From assembly GCA_030142905.1 (NCBI GenBank), contig JASJOG010000596.1:1-64000 (forward strand): 64,000 nucleotides of DNA. The letters are read 5' to 3'. Every line of letters starts with the position of its first letter. Within the stretch, counting starts at the first letter, position 1. Below the pieces are notes generated by a model that was not told the origin of the DNA, searched no databases, and saw nothing but the letters and a program-made list of their open reading frames with translations. The DNA comes from Heliopora coerulea. Its lineage: Eukaryota; Cnidaria; Anthozoa; Scleralcyonacea; Helioporidae. The translations under genes and the position numbers were made by a program. This document shows, in pieces, positions 43,863-57,367 of this stretch.

Positions 43863-46800
43863 AAACTTTCCACGTCAGTTTCAGTCCTCTTACGGTCTTG
43901 TACGTCAGTTTCAGTCCCTTACACGACTTTAACCTTTAGTTTTCGTTTGGTTTGGCTTCGAAAGCATTCACAACCATGGAAAATATGCTCAGACAAAATA
44001 TTACTGGACCAACTTTAAATAAACGAGCATTCAAAAGTATTCATTATCGCCGTGTGGCCTATGAAAGATGTTAAACTAACGGTAAAAAGTGGACGTGGGT
44101 TTAGCAGTTTCCTGACGTCGTTTTTTCCAGATCGTTTTACCAGGTTTTTCATTAGTTTGGTTACTTATTTTCGTGAAAATATAAAACCTGTAACTTGGTT
44201 TGAGATATATTCGAAATTCTTAAACTCATTTCTGTCTTTGGAAGACATGTTTTGTGTTTTTTCGAAGAGAAATCTTCAGAAAATGTAAAAAGTCGCGTGG
44301 GAGGCTAAAACTAACGTATAAGACCGCGTAGGGGACTGAAACTGACGTCCAAAATTGGCCTCCATGGTCGGCCATCTTGGCTTCACATTTCATTAGCCAG
44401 TTAGCATTCCAGATATGGAAATCGAGTTCACTGAGCCTATATTCTTCCCTGAAAGGTCAGCGGTTTGTCTCTGTCCTATAAACTGCTCTCTGGCCTCGTA
44501 TCTTCATCTTATCATAATTGCCACCAAATTGGTGTTATAATAGTCAGTCTTAAAATACTTTACCATAACTCAAAACCTAGACATAACTCGTTGACCCAAG
44601 TTTCGACACTGCTGCTCAATGTCTTCCTCTAGTGATCGAGCCGTTAATCAAATCAATAATTCATAACCTCTTAAATCCCATACAGATCGGATTATGAGTT
44701 GGAGCCCCATATTCCAATGGTAGGAAGAGAACTGATAAAGACAACATCCTTGACGCTTATCTAAGGCTGCCCATGCCTTCCCGAAGGAAAATACGTTCAT
44801 AAAGGAAATCAGTCATTCACATTCTTGACCTCGGACTTGAAACTTGACAATAGGAAATTCCAAAGTGCTAGCCATGGAACATTCTTAGGAAACTACCTGT
44901 ATTGAAGATGTTGGGACCTAATCACAATCCCTGAATAAATCAAAAATTAACAGTCATACGAAAAAAACAAAGCAGAAAATTAAAATTATATTGGCCAAAA
45001 TCCCTCACTTGTTGTCATCCAATTGCAAAGTCATTTCACGTGGTACAGCGTGAGAAATTTTAGAGACCGCTGGTCAAGATCATTTTTTTCGGTACCTGCT
45101 ACTTATCCACTGAAATTCGGATTTCAATTAGCAAAAGGTTATTTCGCTGGACTTAGACCGACATTTCGTCAAAATCTGTATTGAAACGTTTGATTTAAGA
45201 GTGATGTAGGGTAAAGGTTTGACTTACAGTTAGGGTTAGTTTTAGGATTACGATTAGAGTTAGGAGTTAGAGTTTGAGTTAGGATTAACATGGGCAGAAT
45301 TGGTAAATTGTCACCTAATGTCACTCTGTGGTCAGAGAAATGCCATGAAAACGCATCCTTGAAAAGTACGATGAAACGTGGCTGGTTTAGATTAGATGCA
45401 GTTATATCATTCTCTACTAGTCCTTTGTTGCCGCAAAGTTGTCATTCAATTGCAGTCCACAAGGAACCTTTCTTCAATCTTGGTTGTTTGTCATTGAAAT
45501 CCTTGAAATTACACTGCAAGACTGACGTCTTGACCGAAGAGACGTTTCCCAATAGGCCCGCCCGAACAAGAAGGCTTTGAAAATGCCATGAAAGATGTAA
45601 TTAGTAATATAAAATTGGCAAGGCGTGAGAGTCTGATACAAAAGCTTTTCGAGAGTTCCAATGCTTGATAATTGAAGGGTCTAATTTTCTTACTGGGAAG
45701 CATAACCATGGACTTTGATGAGTTTTAGACGCATCGCGCAGTTGGCGCAGAATCCCACAGATAGCCCAGTTTCACAAGTTTTTCATCAACGAATGGCTTG
45801 TCTGGCCGCATTCGAAAGTCGGAAAAACACTGACTTACCAGTTTTCCCAAGAGAAAAATTATGGAAATAACATTTTGCTGCACAATATCTAGTTCACGTC
45901 ACCTTAAGTGCTACGTATAAGGCGATTCTTCCGGCGTGTCATTTTCTCGCATTTACGGAATGAAGACCTGCATGTCGAGATTGGCAATCAACGTTCCAGG
46001 ACAGTTTTCCAAAACAAAATTTTATAATTTCAATGCTTCTCCAGTGATGAATGGGCAGTGATCAATATATAGATATGAATGCATATTGAATATTATTTGT
46101 TTAATTTCCGTGTAATCATGTTTACTTCTTCCAAACCAAGTGGTTAATTCCAAGCGTCTAATTAGCACTGAGACTTACTATAATTCCTTGCAAATCTCGT
46201 CAAATTTGTCACGCGCTCACGCGATGACTTTGAGCGACGTTAGAGTTCTAAATTTCCGTCCCAAATTTCATAGATATGTTTTGAATGTGCTTCGAAACTC
46301 GTTCAAACTTTCCTTCTGTTTTCACACCCAACATCAAAATTTGAAAACAAACAAATCGATGTTAGATTTTCTGGGATGAACTTCTGTCATGTTACTTGTG
46401 ACATTTTCATTTCGTCATGTTTTTTCATCTTTGCTCATAGGTTAATTTCGGTTTCCAGATTTCCATCTTAATATTTGAAAGTTCTCCGGGAATGTTGCCA
46501 CATTTGTGTCACATGCTTAAAAGATCTGTCTGCATTGATGTCCACAATAATCATCACAGCCTAAGTTTTATTTCAATTTTCGACGAAAATTATCGCAAAA
46601 TCCTTAATTCTTCTCCTTCCAAATTGTTTCGAAATGTTATTTTCCGCAGTCTTCCCTTCCAATCGCCAGATATTTCATTCCAGAAGGAAATTTCGTCATT
46701 ACTTGAAGATCCCCTACTTAAGTACAACAACAACCACTCGTTAAGACTTGATCCGGTATCAAATCAAATAAAGCAACTCAAACAGCATTAAGAAAACAAG

Positions 46801-48010
46801 GGAATGCCGGGTCTTGTTAACTGAGGTGACTTTTGAGATTTAAATGAAAGACTATGGTTTTTTGACAGCATATCAAACAATCTTAAGAATGTGTGCGATA
46901 GCTTCGCACACAAACCATGATTTAGGAAGGAAATGGTGATAATTGACCATGTACATGGTGTCATATTCGAGCGCTTTCGCATCCCTCAAAAGGTCGACTT
47001 CGCGCCGTATTTACACGGTAAAAGATGGACATGTTCCAAATCGTCGCAAATGTTTTGTTTTTGTTTTTGTTTTTTTTTTCTTGATATCGATTGGTGCAAG
47101 CTGTAGTATTCCTCAGTTGAAATCTTTGTGAGGACACTAGTGTAATTCTCATTTTGTTCCTGCGTGCCTGTGTGCTTAAGCGAGAACAGAAAACGCAGAA
47201 AATAATTCTGATCAATGTTGCCAGCATCACCAAAGCAGGCAACGGGCATGCAACTAAGCGATGCGATTTTTCAGTTTTGGAAACCAAATTCCAAATTGAT
47301 TTCCTGAAGCAAACTTCTGGTGGCCGTACGATGACAAAACGCCACAAGATATCCAACCGCTGTTCCATGATAAAAACTTTCACGTTTGAGGGATTTCATA
47401 TGCATCGAAAAGTTGAAGAATGGCATCGCTTTAAAGACACCTGAAGCTTCTTCGGGTGGATAGTATCCCCAAAACCTCAACCAAATCAGAATGTTCGACT
47501 TCAAACTTTTAACACGTCGCCACTCCCGTAAGAGCAAACATAAGCTTTGCATTTTCGCTTGGGTACATTTCCAAGCCAAGTCTCGAAATTAAACTAAATA
47601 GAAAGCCATTAACTTCTTGATAATCAAGCACCTCTCTTAGTTACTTCCTCGATACTGTCCGCCCTCGTTCCTAAAGGAATACGACACTAAGTGTAACTAA
47701 AAGCTAAAAGCGTCTTGGGTAGACTCAGAGCTACTTGGCCTTAAATTTCCCGACTTAACTCCTTTGGACAAGTACTATATCTAACATTTAGGTGGTGTAT
47801 ACATGGAAGCGAGCCAGCCTACCAAGAAGGGCCGACCCTTGTCGCCGAGATCTCCCCACTGTGAAATCCTAGTTTTGTTTTCGTTTACATGAGAGGAGGA
47901 CCCACCCCTCTTAGGCGAGATCGTGCTATTGACTTCACACTCAAAAGGGTTGGCCCTCCTGGGAGTGGGAAAAATATTTTAAAACGGGGTGAGACAATGG
48001 TCTACTGTCA
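43863..48010. other. intergenic stretch with telomere-like scraps
   Basis: TTAGGGTTAG followed by degenerate TTAGGATT/GAGTTAG units lies at 45225-45292. Frames at 45290-45580, 46492-46791, 46961-47383 and 47271-47579 carry no motif that I recognise and overlap one another on opposite strands. Confidence 0.4.
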
Positions 48011-48034
48011 CCGGGGGTGATTTAACCCTGATCT

Positions 48035-48082
48035 TAAACCTAACCCAAACACTGACCCTAATCCTAACCCCAACCTTTTTCC
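48035..48082 (-). repeat. degenerate telomere-like tract
   Basis: CCTAACCCAAACACTGACCC then TAATCCTAACCCC. It is preceded by TCACCGGGGGTGATTTAACC, which loosely recalls the GTCACCAGGGGTAACACGTC of the telomere-motif MITE, so it may be a decayed copy. Confidence 0.55.
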
Positions 48083-48467
48083 GAGTTTCTCGTAGAAAGA
48101 TGACCTGTTTAAGTACACTTTCAAAATTGATGTTATTCATCTTTTTTGGGGGGTGATACTGTGTTGGCTAGAAGAGCTAGAATATTCCCAGGCAATGTGA
48201 AATTCAGCGTTTTGTATGCCAAGCAGTGAATGACTGGGACAAGCTAGGGACAAGTTAGGGATAAGCTCGATTTGGAACTAAGACAATCACAAACATCGAC
48301 TTTTTAAAAAGATTCTTTGTGCGCGTAGGTTATAAAGTTTTACAGGTTTTTTTAAATTTGTTTTTTTTATCCATCAGTGAAAGATATCTTAGCTTCTTGT
48401 ATGAATGTATATTGAAGGACCTCCCTGAAAATCACTACGGTGAGAGGAGCTTTCCTACGCAAATGTT

Positions 48468-48627
48468 GTTATAATAACAATAATAATAATAATAATCATG
48501 ATAATGATAATAGTAACGGTAATGGTAATGATTGTGATAATGATAATGATAATGGTTATGATAGTAATAATAATTATGATAGTAATAATAAATATGTTAA
48601 TGATAATCATAATGGTAATGATAATGG

Positions 48628-48661
<34 letters not shown>

Positions 48662-48905
48662 GGTAATGATAATGGTAATGATAATGGTAATGATAATGGT
48701 AATGATAATGGTAATAATAATGATAATGGTAATGATAAAGATAATGATAATGATAATGGTAATGATAATGGTAATAATAATGGTAATGATAATGATAATG
48801 GTAATGATAGTAATAATAATTGATAGTGATAATGATAGTGATAATGATAATGAGTATGATAATGATGATGATGATAACAATAATAATAATAATAATAATA
48901 ATAGG
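48468..48905. repeat. AATGAT/AATGGT microsatellite
   Basis: About 430 bp of GATAATGGTAAT-type units ending in an AATAAT run. It leaves one minus-strand and two plus-strand frames open (Asn/Asp-rich, Ile/Met-rich and Ile/Thr-rich), none of which is a gene. Confidence 0.97.
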
Positions 48906-51054
48906 GCTAGCTCTACCAAGAGGGCTGGTTCGCCACCATATAAATGCTCCGTTAGGCTGGAACAGGCTTCCGTTATATTACGCTGGCTAAAGCCAAACGA
49001 TTTTAGTCGGCAAAACTTACCCAAACTGTACAAACAACATTTCCTGGTTCAGTGCTAATTGTTGGACAGATCAAAACGATTTTCAAAATAATTACGAGGC
49101 TCAAGCAAATGAGGAACTTCACCTGACACGTGCACCATAAAAGCGGGAGAAGATTTTACGAGCCTACCCACAAGTTTTCCTGGAATTCTGTTTTCGTGGT
49201 TTGGTATAACCGAGAGAGATTTGGAAGGGGGCAGGTCAATCGGCTTCCGAGGACCTGCAGACTAATTCTGGTAACATCCATTTGCAGGGGTTACTTGAAT
49301 TAGTTATTGCCGCAGATGGCAATCTGGGCTCACTTGATCACACTGCCAGGAAGAATTCGCAAAAAAATATCTAATAGGATATTTCCGACCTACATTTTTG
49401 AACATATCAGGGAGAAATTGAATTGATTGATTAGAAAACGTTGAAAGGTGGTACTCGGCCAAAAATTGAGAGAACAATGTACTGACTATTGGAGTAACAG
49501 CTCTGCATCAGAACCATATATGACTCGAATACAGCTTCGCAACGAACGTTGGAAACGAGTTAAAATTAGTGTTACTCTCAGGTCAAAGCTCTCATCTATA
49601 ACTTGTCTGGGAACTCTTATAGCGCCATGTGTTCATGAATGAAAGAATTAAATCTTCCGCTACTCTCTATGCAAAGTTAAAGAAACCATACCTTTAGAAG
49701 ATTATACGCTTCACTGAGTCAGTCCTTCATATCATTAACAGTTCTTGCAAATTCTGTCGTATTGAGGAAAACTCCAACGTTCTTAATTTTGGTGACAATT
49801 TTTGTCTAGAAATGTGCACAGCTTCTTCATCACAAATCCATGAGTAATATTTTCACTTTAGTAGTGGTTAACCGGTCTAATAGAAAACGTTTTAACATTT
49901 TTTAAGCTTTGGAGTGAACAAGTGTCCTTTTATTAGTTTGCGACCTATCGTTCATAAAGTTATCAATGTATAATCTTAAACTCATTTGAAGGAAGAAATT
50001 AAGGTAGGATGGCTGCCAAAAGTCACGGAAGCTTTCTCGGAGGCAGAGAAACAGTTTCGATCAAAAGTACTTCACCAATGACGCCATAGTTATTTTCATC
50101 CAGCAAAATAAAGACTTCAGCTGCAATGTTCAAAATGGTCTTTCAAACGTTTTGGCAATTTTCACCTTTGCTCCGATATATACCCGTTTTTACGGTTTAA
50201 AACACTTCCTAGGTAGCTCCTGTAATTTCTTTTTTTATATTTCCGATTATCTTTTTCTTCCTGTATTAGTGAGAAACTTGTGAATGGATTTTTATGGATA
50301 GTCCATAAGAATCTTGAGCTGTTTTCCAAGGAGTAAGTTGTTTCTGAGGAAGAGGCTGCATGCAGTCTAAGGATTTGATCGTGTTTCTTCCTCACGGAAA
50401 TCTGTTTCGGCTGGGTTCACCAAGGTTAATGATCGTCAAGAGTACCACGAATTGTGAGATTAAAGATTTTATCATTAAACGCGTGTAAATATATAGTTAG
50501 TTGGGAAATTTCCTTGAACTGAGGGGATTTTTTTGACCATTTTAGGGTACAATTAATAAGTACTATTCACAACACCGACACGAATATTATAAAGTACTTA
50601 CGAAACGAATACGTGTCAACATCCGTGTTCTTCAAAAATGGTATTAATTCCAACGTTTTTAGTCGAGAAAATGGAATGAAAAGTTTACATTGCTTTTCTT
50701 AATGAATTAATAATCACTTTTATGAAGGAAGCCCAAGCCTCGACAGATTTTTAACCCACGCTTAGAAGAATTATTTTCAATTTGGATAGACATGCTAATA
50801 CTTTGAATGAACGCGATTAAAGACAATCTTCTCTTTTTCGCTCGTTAAAATTGAGCGAATTCAATCCACTGAGATGTGCACAAGATACAGGAAATAGAGC
50901 TTGAACAATCAATCCCACCAACGACTTAAATCCAGACATGGCCCGCAAGAGGCTGGGAGCTGGCTGAAGTAAAGAAATGGGGCGGTGGGGGTGTCCTTCG
51001 GAGCCTCCCCAACACCATTTGGCAGTACTCCTCAAGGTCGGCACTAAAACGTCG
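48906..51054. other. intergenic stretch
   Basis: No recognised gene or repeat structure. Small frames only. Confidence 0.45.
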
Positions 51055-51393
51055 CCACTGAGACCAGGTAACCGTGTGGAGACTGGGAATGGAAAATTAA
51101 GTATTTTATTTACTTGACAACTTTTTGGAAAAAAATCGTTGGAGTTTAGGTTAGAATGTCACCAGGGGTAACACGTCAACGGTTAGAATGAGGATTAGGA
51201 TTAGGGTTAGGGTCAGAGTTTGAATTAGGACCCTAGCCCTAATCTTAATCCTAATCGTAGCATCCAGCACAATTCTGAATCTTAGGATCATCGACATTTC
51301 AGGATTATCCTGAATCTTAGGTGAGATGATATCAGATAAAAAATTACTTAATTACCCAGTCCCAGTCTCTCCACGACTACCTGGTCTCAGTGG
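51055..51393. mobile_element. telomere-motif MITE, copy 2 (both ends present)
   Basis: Terminal inverted repeats CACTGAGACCAGGTAACCGT and its partner GACTACCTGGTCTCAGTG, then GGAGACTGGGAATGG opposite CCCAGTCCCAGTCTCTCC. The centre (about 51180-51260) is GGATTAGGATTAGGGTTAGG followed by the inverted CCCTAGCCCTAATC, a telomere-like palindrome. Collinear with 15514-15749. Confidence 0.85.
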
Positions 51394-51754
51394 TTCGATC
51401 CGTTCTAGTCACTGACTTCTATAATATAATGGAGGTCAGTGGTTCTAGTGCTGAAAAGAGCAGGTCGACAAAGGGTGGGCCCTATCCAAAGAAGAGATTG
51501 GGTCCTAAAAGTGTGTCGTCCATGGTCGACCCGGTCCCTTAGCAACTCCCGTCTTGTTTGGGTGTTACCCAAGTTGGCTTTCAAAACGGATTTCAACTGA
51601 ATGCCAAGTTTACTCTCTAGAAATGATAGCTTCGGCTAATTCGAGAGAAACGTTGGGCAAATAAAGATTTTCAAGACATCCCTTCGATGAGGAGGAAAAC
51701 GTTCATGTCAACACTAAAAAAGTATTAAAAAAAGAAAACAAACAGAAATTGCTC

Positions 51755-51985
51755 GAGGGTTTCTGAGCTGTGATAAAGAATCATGAATGAGGTCGTTTCA
51801 ACCGGAAAAGGCCTCGTAAAAACACAAAAAGTAGCTGAGTATTTTCAAGTATTTTTCTCATTGAAATGACGTTACTTTTGTGTTTATCATAGCACAGGGA
51901 CGCGAAAGCTGTTTTCTATTTGTTTTATCAAAGAACCAAGGTTTTATCGAAGTTTTGTGAAGCCATCTGCGTCTCTGACATAGAA
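51755..51985. repeat. dispersed repeat copy (family of 21565 and 26728)
   Basis: Shares TTTCAACCGGAAAAGGCCTC, TTTATCATAGCACAGGGACG and TTTTCTATTTGTTTTATCAA with the other two copies. Confidence 0.65.
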
Positions 51986-52060
51986 TAATAATAATAATAA
52001 CAATAATAACTTTATTTATATAGCGCTCATATCCTGAGCTCATAACCTCAACTGTGTCTC
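51983..52060. repeat. AAT run followed by ACTTTATTTATATAGCGCTC
   Basis: An AATAATAAT run followed by ACTTTATTTATATAGCGC is a junction I recall as common at the 3' ends of retroelement copies in aquatic animals; assignment is by recollection. Confidence 0.5.
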
Positions 52061-55000
52061 TGCATTCCAAGGTCATATCCGTCATGTCACATCACACAGG
52101 AATGAGGAAAAATATAATTTTTAAAGAAAGCATAAAAACATGCAAAAATTTACGTGGAAGCGATTTATTCGTTCAAAGATGAAAATCCCTTGGGGCAGCC
52201 GAAAGATAGCTCGCCCCTTGACATTGAAGTCTGGGGTAAGGATCCTTGGGTCCCCAATTTTCCCTATTCCTAAGTCACTGCCTGACCTCATTAGTCCTTT
52301 ACGTTTATGTCTGGCAGCTCGCGTGCCTTCGATTTCGTTTTTCCCCTCTTAAACTTATGTATATATGCTTCTTTAGAGTGGTGATAAAGTTGCTACAGTT
52401 GTTAAACCTATGTAGAACACAAAGAAAAACTATAGTTAAACTGTTTTTGGCCGAGGGGATCCAAGCTAATAATGCCTGGAGGGATGGGAGGTGTTTAAAT
52501 AGGAGTTGTATCGGAATGCAGAGGTCTGCAGGGGTTAAACTTGTGTTATAGAAGTGTTGGCTCAGACACAGAGTTCTCCGGAGATTGATAAACAACTTTT
52601 CGAACTTACGAAGGCATTGTCGCACTTTGACAAAAGTTTTGTCAGTTCAGTATGTCTGCCGGGAAACGGAAAGACTTCTCGCTGAAATTTACCAACAAAC
52701 TTCACCAATATATTTCTTAAACCCCGAGATTACGGTATACAATAATTATTTATCTGCGATATTCTCAATTTAAGCGTACTTGACAGTCTGCCGTCGAAAA
52801 TTGTTGACGTCGTTTATAGTATCTACTTCAAGAGGAGTGATTTGAGAAACCAAGCCCCCAGGGCTCGATTTATAGTCAGTTAATAAATACACAAAGATAC
52901 TGTCTTAGGCTTGAGACATCTTGTCACTGATCAATATTTTAACGGAAAAGGAAAACTCAATTATAATTGTATCCATTGTTCAGCGTAACACAGAAGTACG
53001 TCACAATATTATCATAGAACAAGGAAACTTTCTTTGCCGAGACCAACGCGGTGTCTTCCACTCCACGAACTTTCCTCACAGAGAATAGCCCAGTAAATAT
53101 TTTTCTCTCCTAAATTTCAATACCATAATGGTGACTGTGAAGTTTAGTGGCAACTTGTGTCCGAAACTTTGTTAACCTTTGGTTATATAAAGTTTAAATT
53201 CGTGTTTGGTCAGGTAAATGGCTTCCGCACTTAAATTTTGGCTATTTTGTTCAAGTGTTCTTTTATTCTTTACTTTTATTACGAAGATCAGGTGGTAAAT
53301 CAAAGTTCGATTTGTTTCCACATCCAATAAATACACACATTAAGTATTATGCAATCTCCGATCGCTATCTCACGTTTTAAGACTGATCGGTTGGAAATCC
53401 GATTAGCAAGTTAAAGTCACACAAATTGTTGGATCGTTGTCAACCCTGTTCTTAGCAAGTCTGCATGGGATGGGCTGTCTGAGTTTTTAAAACTGTTGCA
53501 TACAGATCGGGCTTGTCATATGATTTACCAAAGCTAATGTTTTGTTGACGACAAGCTTGTACGATCCTGACGAAACAACATTGTTGTGACTTGCTAACAG
53601 ATCTTGCTACACCCATGACGTGGCGAAAACATCTGATCAGGGTCTCACGACGTGAAGAATTTAAGCTCTGGCCAAAAATTTCAGCGCGGGCTCACGAGAA
53701 AATCTCTTCATATATTTATCACCTTGCGATGACACAGCGAAAATTTCAGCCTGGGCTGATCTTGCGTTTTCAGGCCGGCCACAAGGCCTTGAATTTTTCC
53801 ACGTAACCAGCTGATTGTCAGTTGTTGCTTTTTGATGAAATATATCGTAATCGAGGAGATTTTCATCAGTTCCAAACACCAATGAGTTTGTTGAGAAAAG
53901 AGACGATGGCCAAGCTGTTTAACCAACTTTTAGGTATCTGGAAATCTGATGTAACACTCCGATCAAGTTTATCATATTACGTGCGAAACGAATGCCTATT
54001 TAAAGATAAAATAAGGTTTAAAATTGTCGAGACTGTATGCTCATCGAGATCAGATATCCTACGCCGTCTCGGTTCTGGTTTCTTTTATTATACTCATGCA
54101 TTTCGAATGAGTTTGAGATCTAATGAGTTGTGTAGTAAATCAAATTATCAGGCAGGGTTGACGGCTCGTTAACAAGTCGCCCTTTAAATCTTCAGTTACA
54201 AAGAACAATGGTTCAATATAGTTGCTTGACGGTAAAATGTTTCAAAACAATTCGAGAAAGTCTTTCTGCTACGGGAAGCCAGCAAACGAAATGGAACTTG
54301 CACTTCGAAATGGAAAGTTTGCAAGACTAGAGTGTTAAAAATAAAATACCCAACTTCTTCTCGAGATCCTTATCTAAGCCCTAAACAAAAGGACTCCGTA
54401 ATTAGTTTTCATTATCGCACATGATGTATTTCGATACAGTTAAGAGTTAAGCACCTTTCCCCAAAGAGGAAATTCGATAAAACAACTTTACAAAACAAAT
54501 AAAATATTTGGTGGTCGGAATTAGGGTTCCCTCAACTCACACCAGTAACTAGTCAAGCCTCGGTTAATCCAAAACCAAAAGAAAATGATTCAGCGAACCG
54601 GACGTTTGAATTTCGAAGGCGAAAATTAAACTAGGTTCACTTTCATCTCGAAGTTTACTTATGTAAGAGTCAGTTTACAAAACCCAACGTGGAATTCGGG
54701 CTTCAGAAAGTTGTTTTGAAGACTTCAGATCACAACATACTTGTTAAAATTAAGGAACTGCTGGTTTGATTTTTGATATCGGTGTAAGTGAAGCAACAAA
54801 ATCAGTTTTATAACAGACAAGAAAAGTAATGAAATGACGTCGTTGGAAAACTAAAGATGACTTAAAAACGATTCCTTTTGGACGTCCCAAGCTTCTGCCA
54901 ATTCCTCGGATTCCTACCTTTTCTCATTACATTAAATCCCCTTATAAAATTATCAGTCATTAAACAAAGGATTTAAACGATGAAACGCATGTATACATGT

Positions 55001-56880
55001 TATGTTCAAAGATATCAGCCCAAGAAAACATTCTTTATGGAAGATGAAGGAAGCGGATGCGGCTCACTAGAAATACCAATACTTCCCTAAACAACGACGA
55101 AAAATTCGCCATGAGTAATAAGCCCAATTTAGCTATTTGTTCAGCTTCGTTGCATTTCTTCAAGTCTTTATTCTTTTTATAGATGGTTTCATCGAACTCA
55201 TTGTTCAAGCCTAACGCCAATTCTCACTTCAGCCTACGCTAGCTTTATTTCATTGAACCTTCCACCACTGCGAACTACCTTTGCAAATGTTCGTTGGAAG
55301 ATCGACTTGAGAGACGAATGCAGTCGGATATTTCCCAGTTATGCAACGTGAGCCTACTAGGGTATTTGCCTTCTTACTGTTTCAACCATGGTCAATCAAA
55401 GAACGTGAATACACTCTACGTATTTCTTAATATTAGTCGATAAATAATATTTATTTGCGTCAGCAGCAGCTCGACAACAAAAGCTTTTCAAGCCGGCTGG
55501 ATTAATATAATAAGCCCTTGTTGTCAAAAGGAAAATAGCGTATATCGGTAATGAGAAGTCCCATTCAAACCGTGAACGATGGTAAACAGTAATGCAGTTA
55601 ACATTTAAGTGCCCTCGTGATTGGTTTACGTATGAAATAACAGGAAATTACACAATCCTTACCGCCCACCCTGTTCCGGATTGGTAAGTTGGTAAATTTA
55701 CTCCTTGGAATGGGATTTGTTGACAGGGAAAAAAAAAAAAAAAAAACACCCAAAAAAGCACAGCTTCTTCGTACGCGTTGTCAAGATCGACACTCTAACA
55801 CCGAGTCATTTCTTGATCAGCTGTGCCCTCAAGGTATTGCACATGGTGTTGTGTTAATGGAAGGGTAAAGTCCTCAAACGAACTCTCTGGTATCCTTGGA
55901 ATTTGATATTAATGAATGAGATCGGAGTTTAAAAACAGTCGGTAAACTTACTTGAAATACGAGAGTATATAACAAGCGTTGAGTATTGAATGACTTCCGT
56001 CACTACCGGTGTGGCTTCCCGAACGGTCAGAAACCGATCAACAACACTAACAGTCACACAACGACACCATTTTCAATGAGAATAACTTATTGTAATTCTT
56101 TTCTCTCAGTCGCAACTCCAACGAAATAGCTTAATATATTTAACAGTTATTTACAAGTATTGTCATGCACACGCTTAGCTGCCCCAAACACTCAACGAAT
56201 CAGTTTGAAGGTCCAATATGCCTTCTTCCCCAGTACAAAGCTAGAAGTTACAATCGCTTGATACAAGTTACGGCTTGAATTCCAAATCAAAGATTCTCTC
56301 TCGGCCGCTATTATTTAACTAATCGGCCTGGGTAACCGTTTTACACTGTAAAAAATACGTCTAAATGTCACTCAAATCAAGCCTCAACTGGGCCGATAAA
56401 TTTACCTCATTAGTTATACAAAAATATTAATCGAAATATCACCAGTGTTTATACAACAGCACACAAATAGTGGGTCAAGGACTCCATAGTGTGAAAACAA
56501 TATATGCTAATTTATGCTTCTTTTCCCGCGCTTTTTAAAATTATTATGCTAATAAATCGATTTCAATGAATGAAAACGTCGTCTAAGCGAAGGAATCTTT
56601 ATAGAAACGAAGCCTTTTCGGCTTCGACGGTAAATAATGCGACCTGAACTGGTTAGTGAATGAAATGTTAATCTTTCATAAATAAAAGCGAAATACTTCG
56701 CTTACTGGATTTCGGCGAAGAAGCGGAAGTGGCACTATTAATGGCTTCGACGAAAGCCAGTTTACCGATAACAATATTTAGTCTCAACAGCCACACATTT
56801 CCCTGGTCTGAAGCCTAAACAAGGCCACAAGACCGGGAGAACTTATCTGCAATACTAAAATCGTACGAACGAGCGAGTTC
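52061..56880. other. intergenic stretch downstream of MYC
   Basis: No recognised gene. An A run at 55730-55746. The region nearest 56886 should hold the MYC 3' untranslated sequence; I could not fix a poly-A site. Confidence 0.45.
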
Positions 56881-56885
56881 GGTTC

Positions 56886-57367
56886 TCATGACTCTTGAAG
56901 CGATTTTAACTTACGAAGTAATGATTGATGTTTCTTCTCCAAAATGTCCTTTTGTTTGAGTAGGTTTTCCTCTTCACTTTTCAATTTGATAATGTAGTCC
57001 GTAGCTTTCTTTAAGATTGCCACTTTCGGCGCGCGCTCAGAGCCTTTTAGTTCCGGTACATTGTCTCTTAAAACCTGAAAACTGTATTTCAGATCGTTCC
57101 TTCGCTTGCGTTCGAGAACGTTGTGTACGGTTCTCTTACATTCGTCGTCGACCTTTTCCTTGCCTAACCGGCAAGACATTTCCCGTGTCAATTCCTGCGT
57201 TTCTTTAACAGCGCGTACTCTCTTGTTGACGGATTTCGGCTTTTTAAGCGGTGGTTCGCGATTCGTCTTCGGGATGTTGTTGTTGTCGTCGTTACTTTGT
57301 GGCGTGGAGGAAGCCTTTCGTTTAACTGGCTTTTCAATGGTAACCACATCAATTTCATCCTCTTCTC
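56886..57367 (-). CDS. MYC: MYC coding exon 2 (acidic patch, bHLH, zipper)
   Basis: 482 nt from acceptor TTACAG|GAGA to the stop at 56886-56888. Intron length is only 131 bp. Confidence 0.95.

Noticed and set aside
46492..47579. Cluster of 95-140 codon frames on both strands
   Set aside because: Mutually overlapping, no motif, no exon chain.
48455..49058. Long open frames of 127-192 codons on both strands (Asn/Asp-rich, Ile/Met-rich, Ile/Thr-rich)
   Set aside because: They are produced by the AATGAT microsatellite, which lacks stops in several frames.
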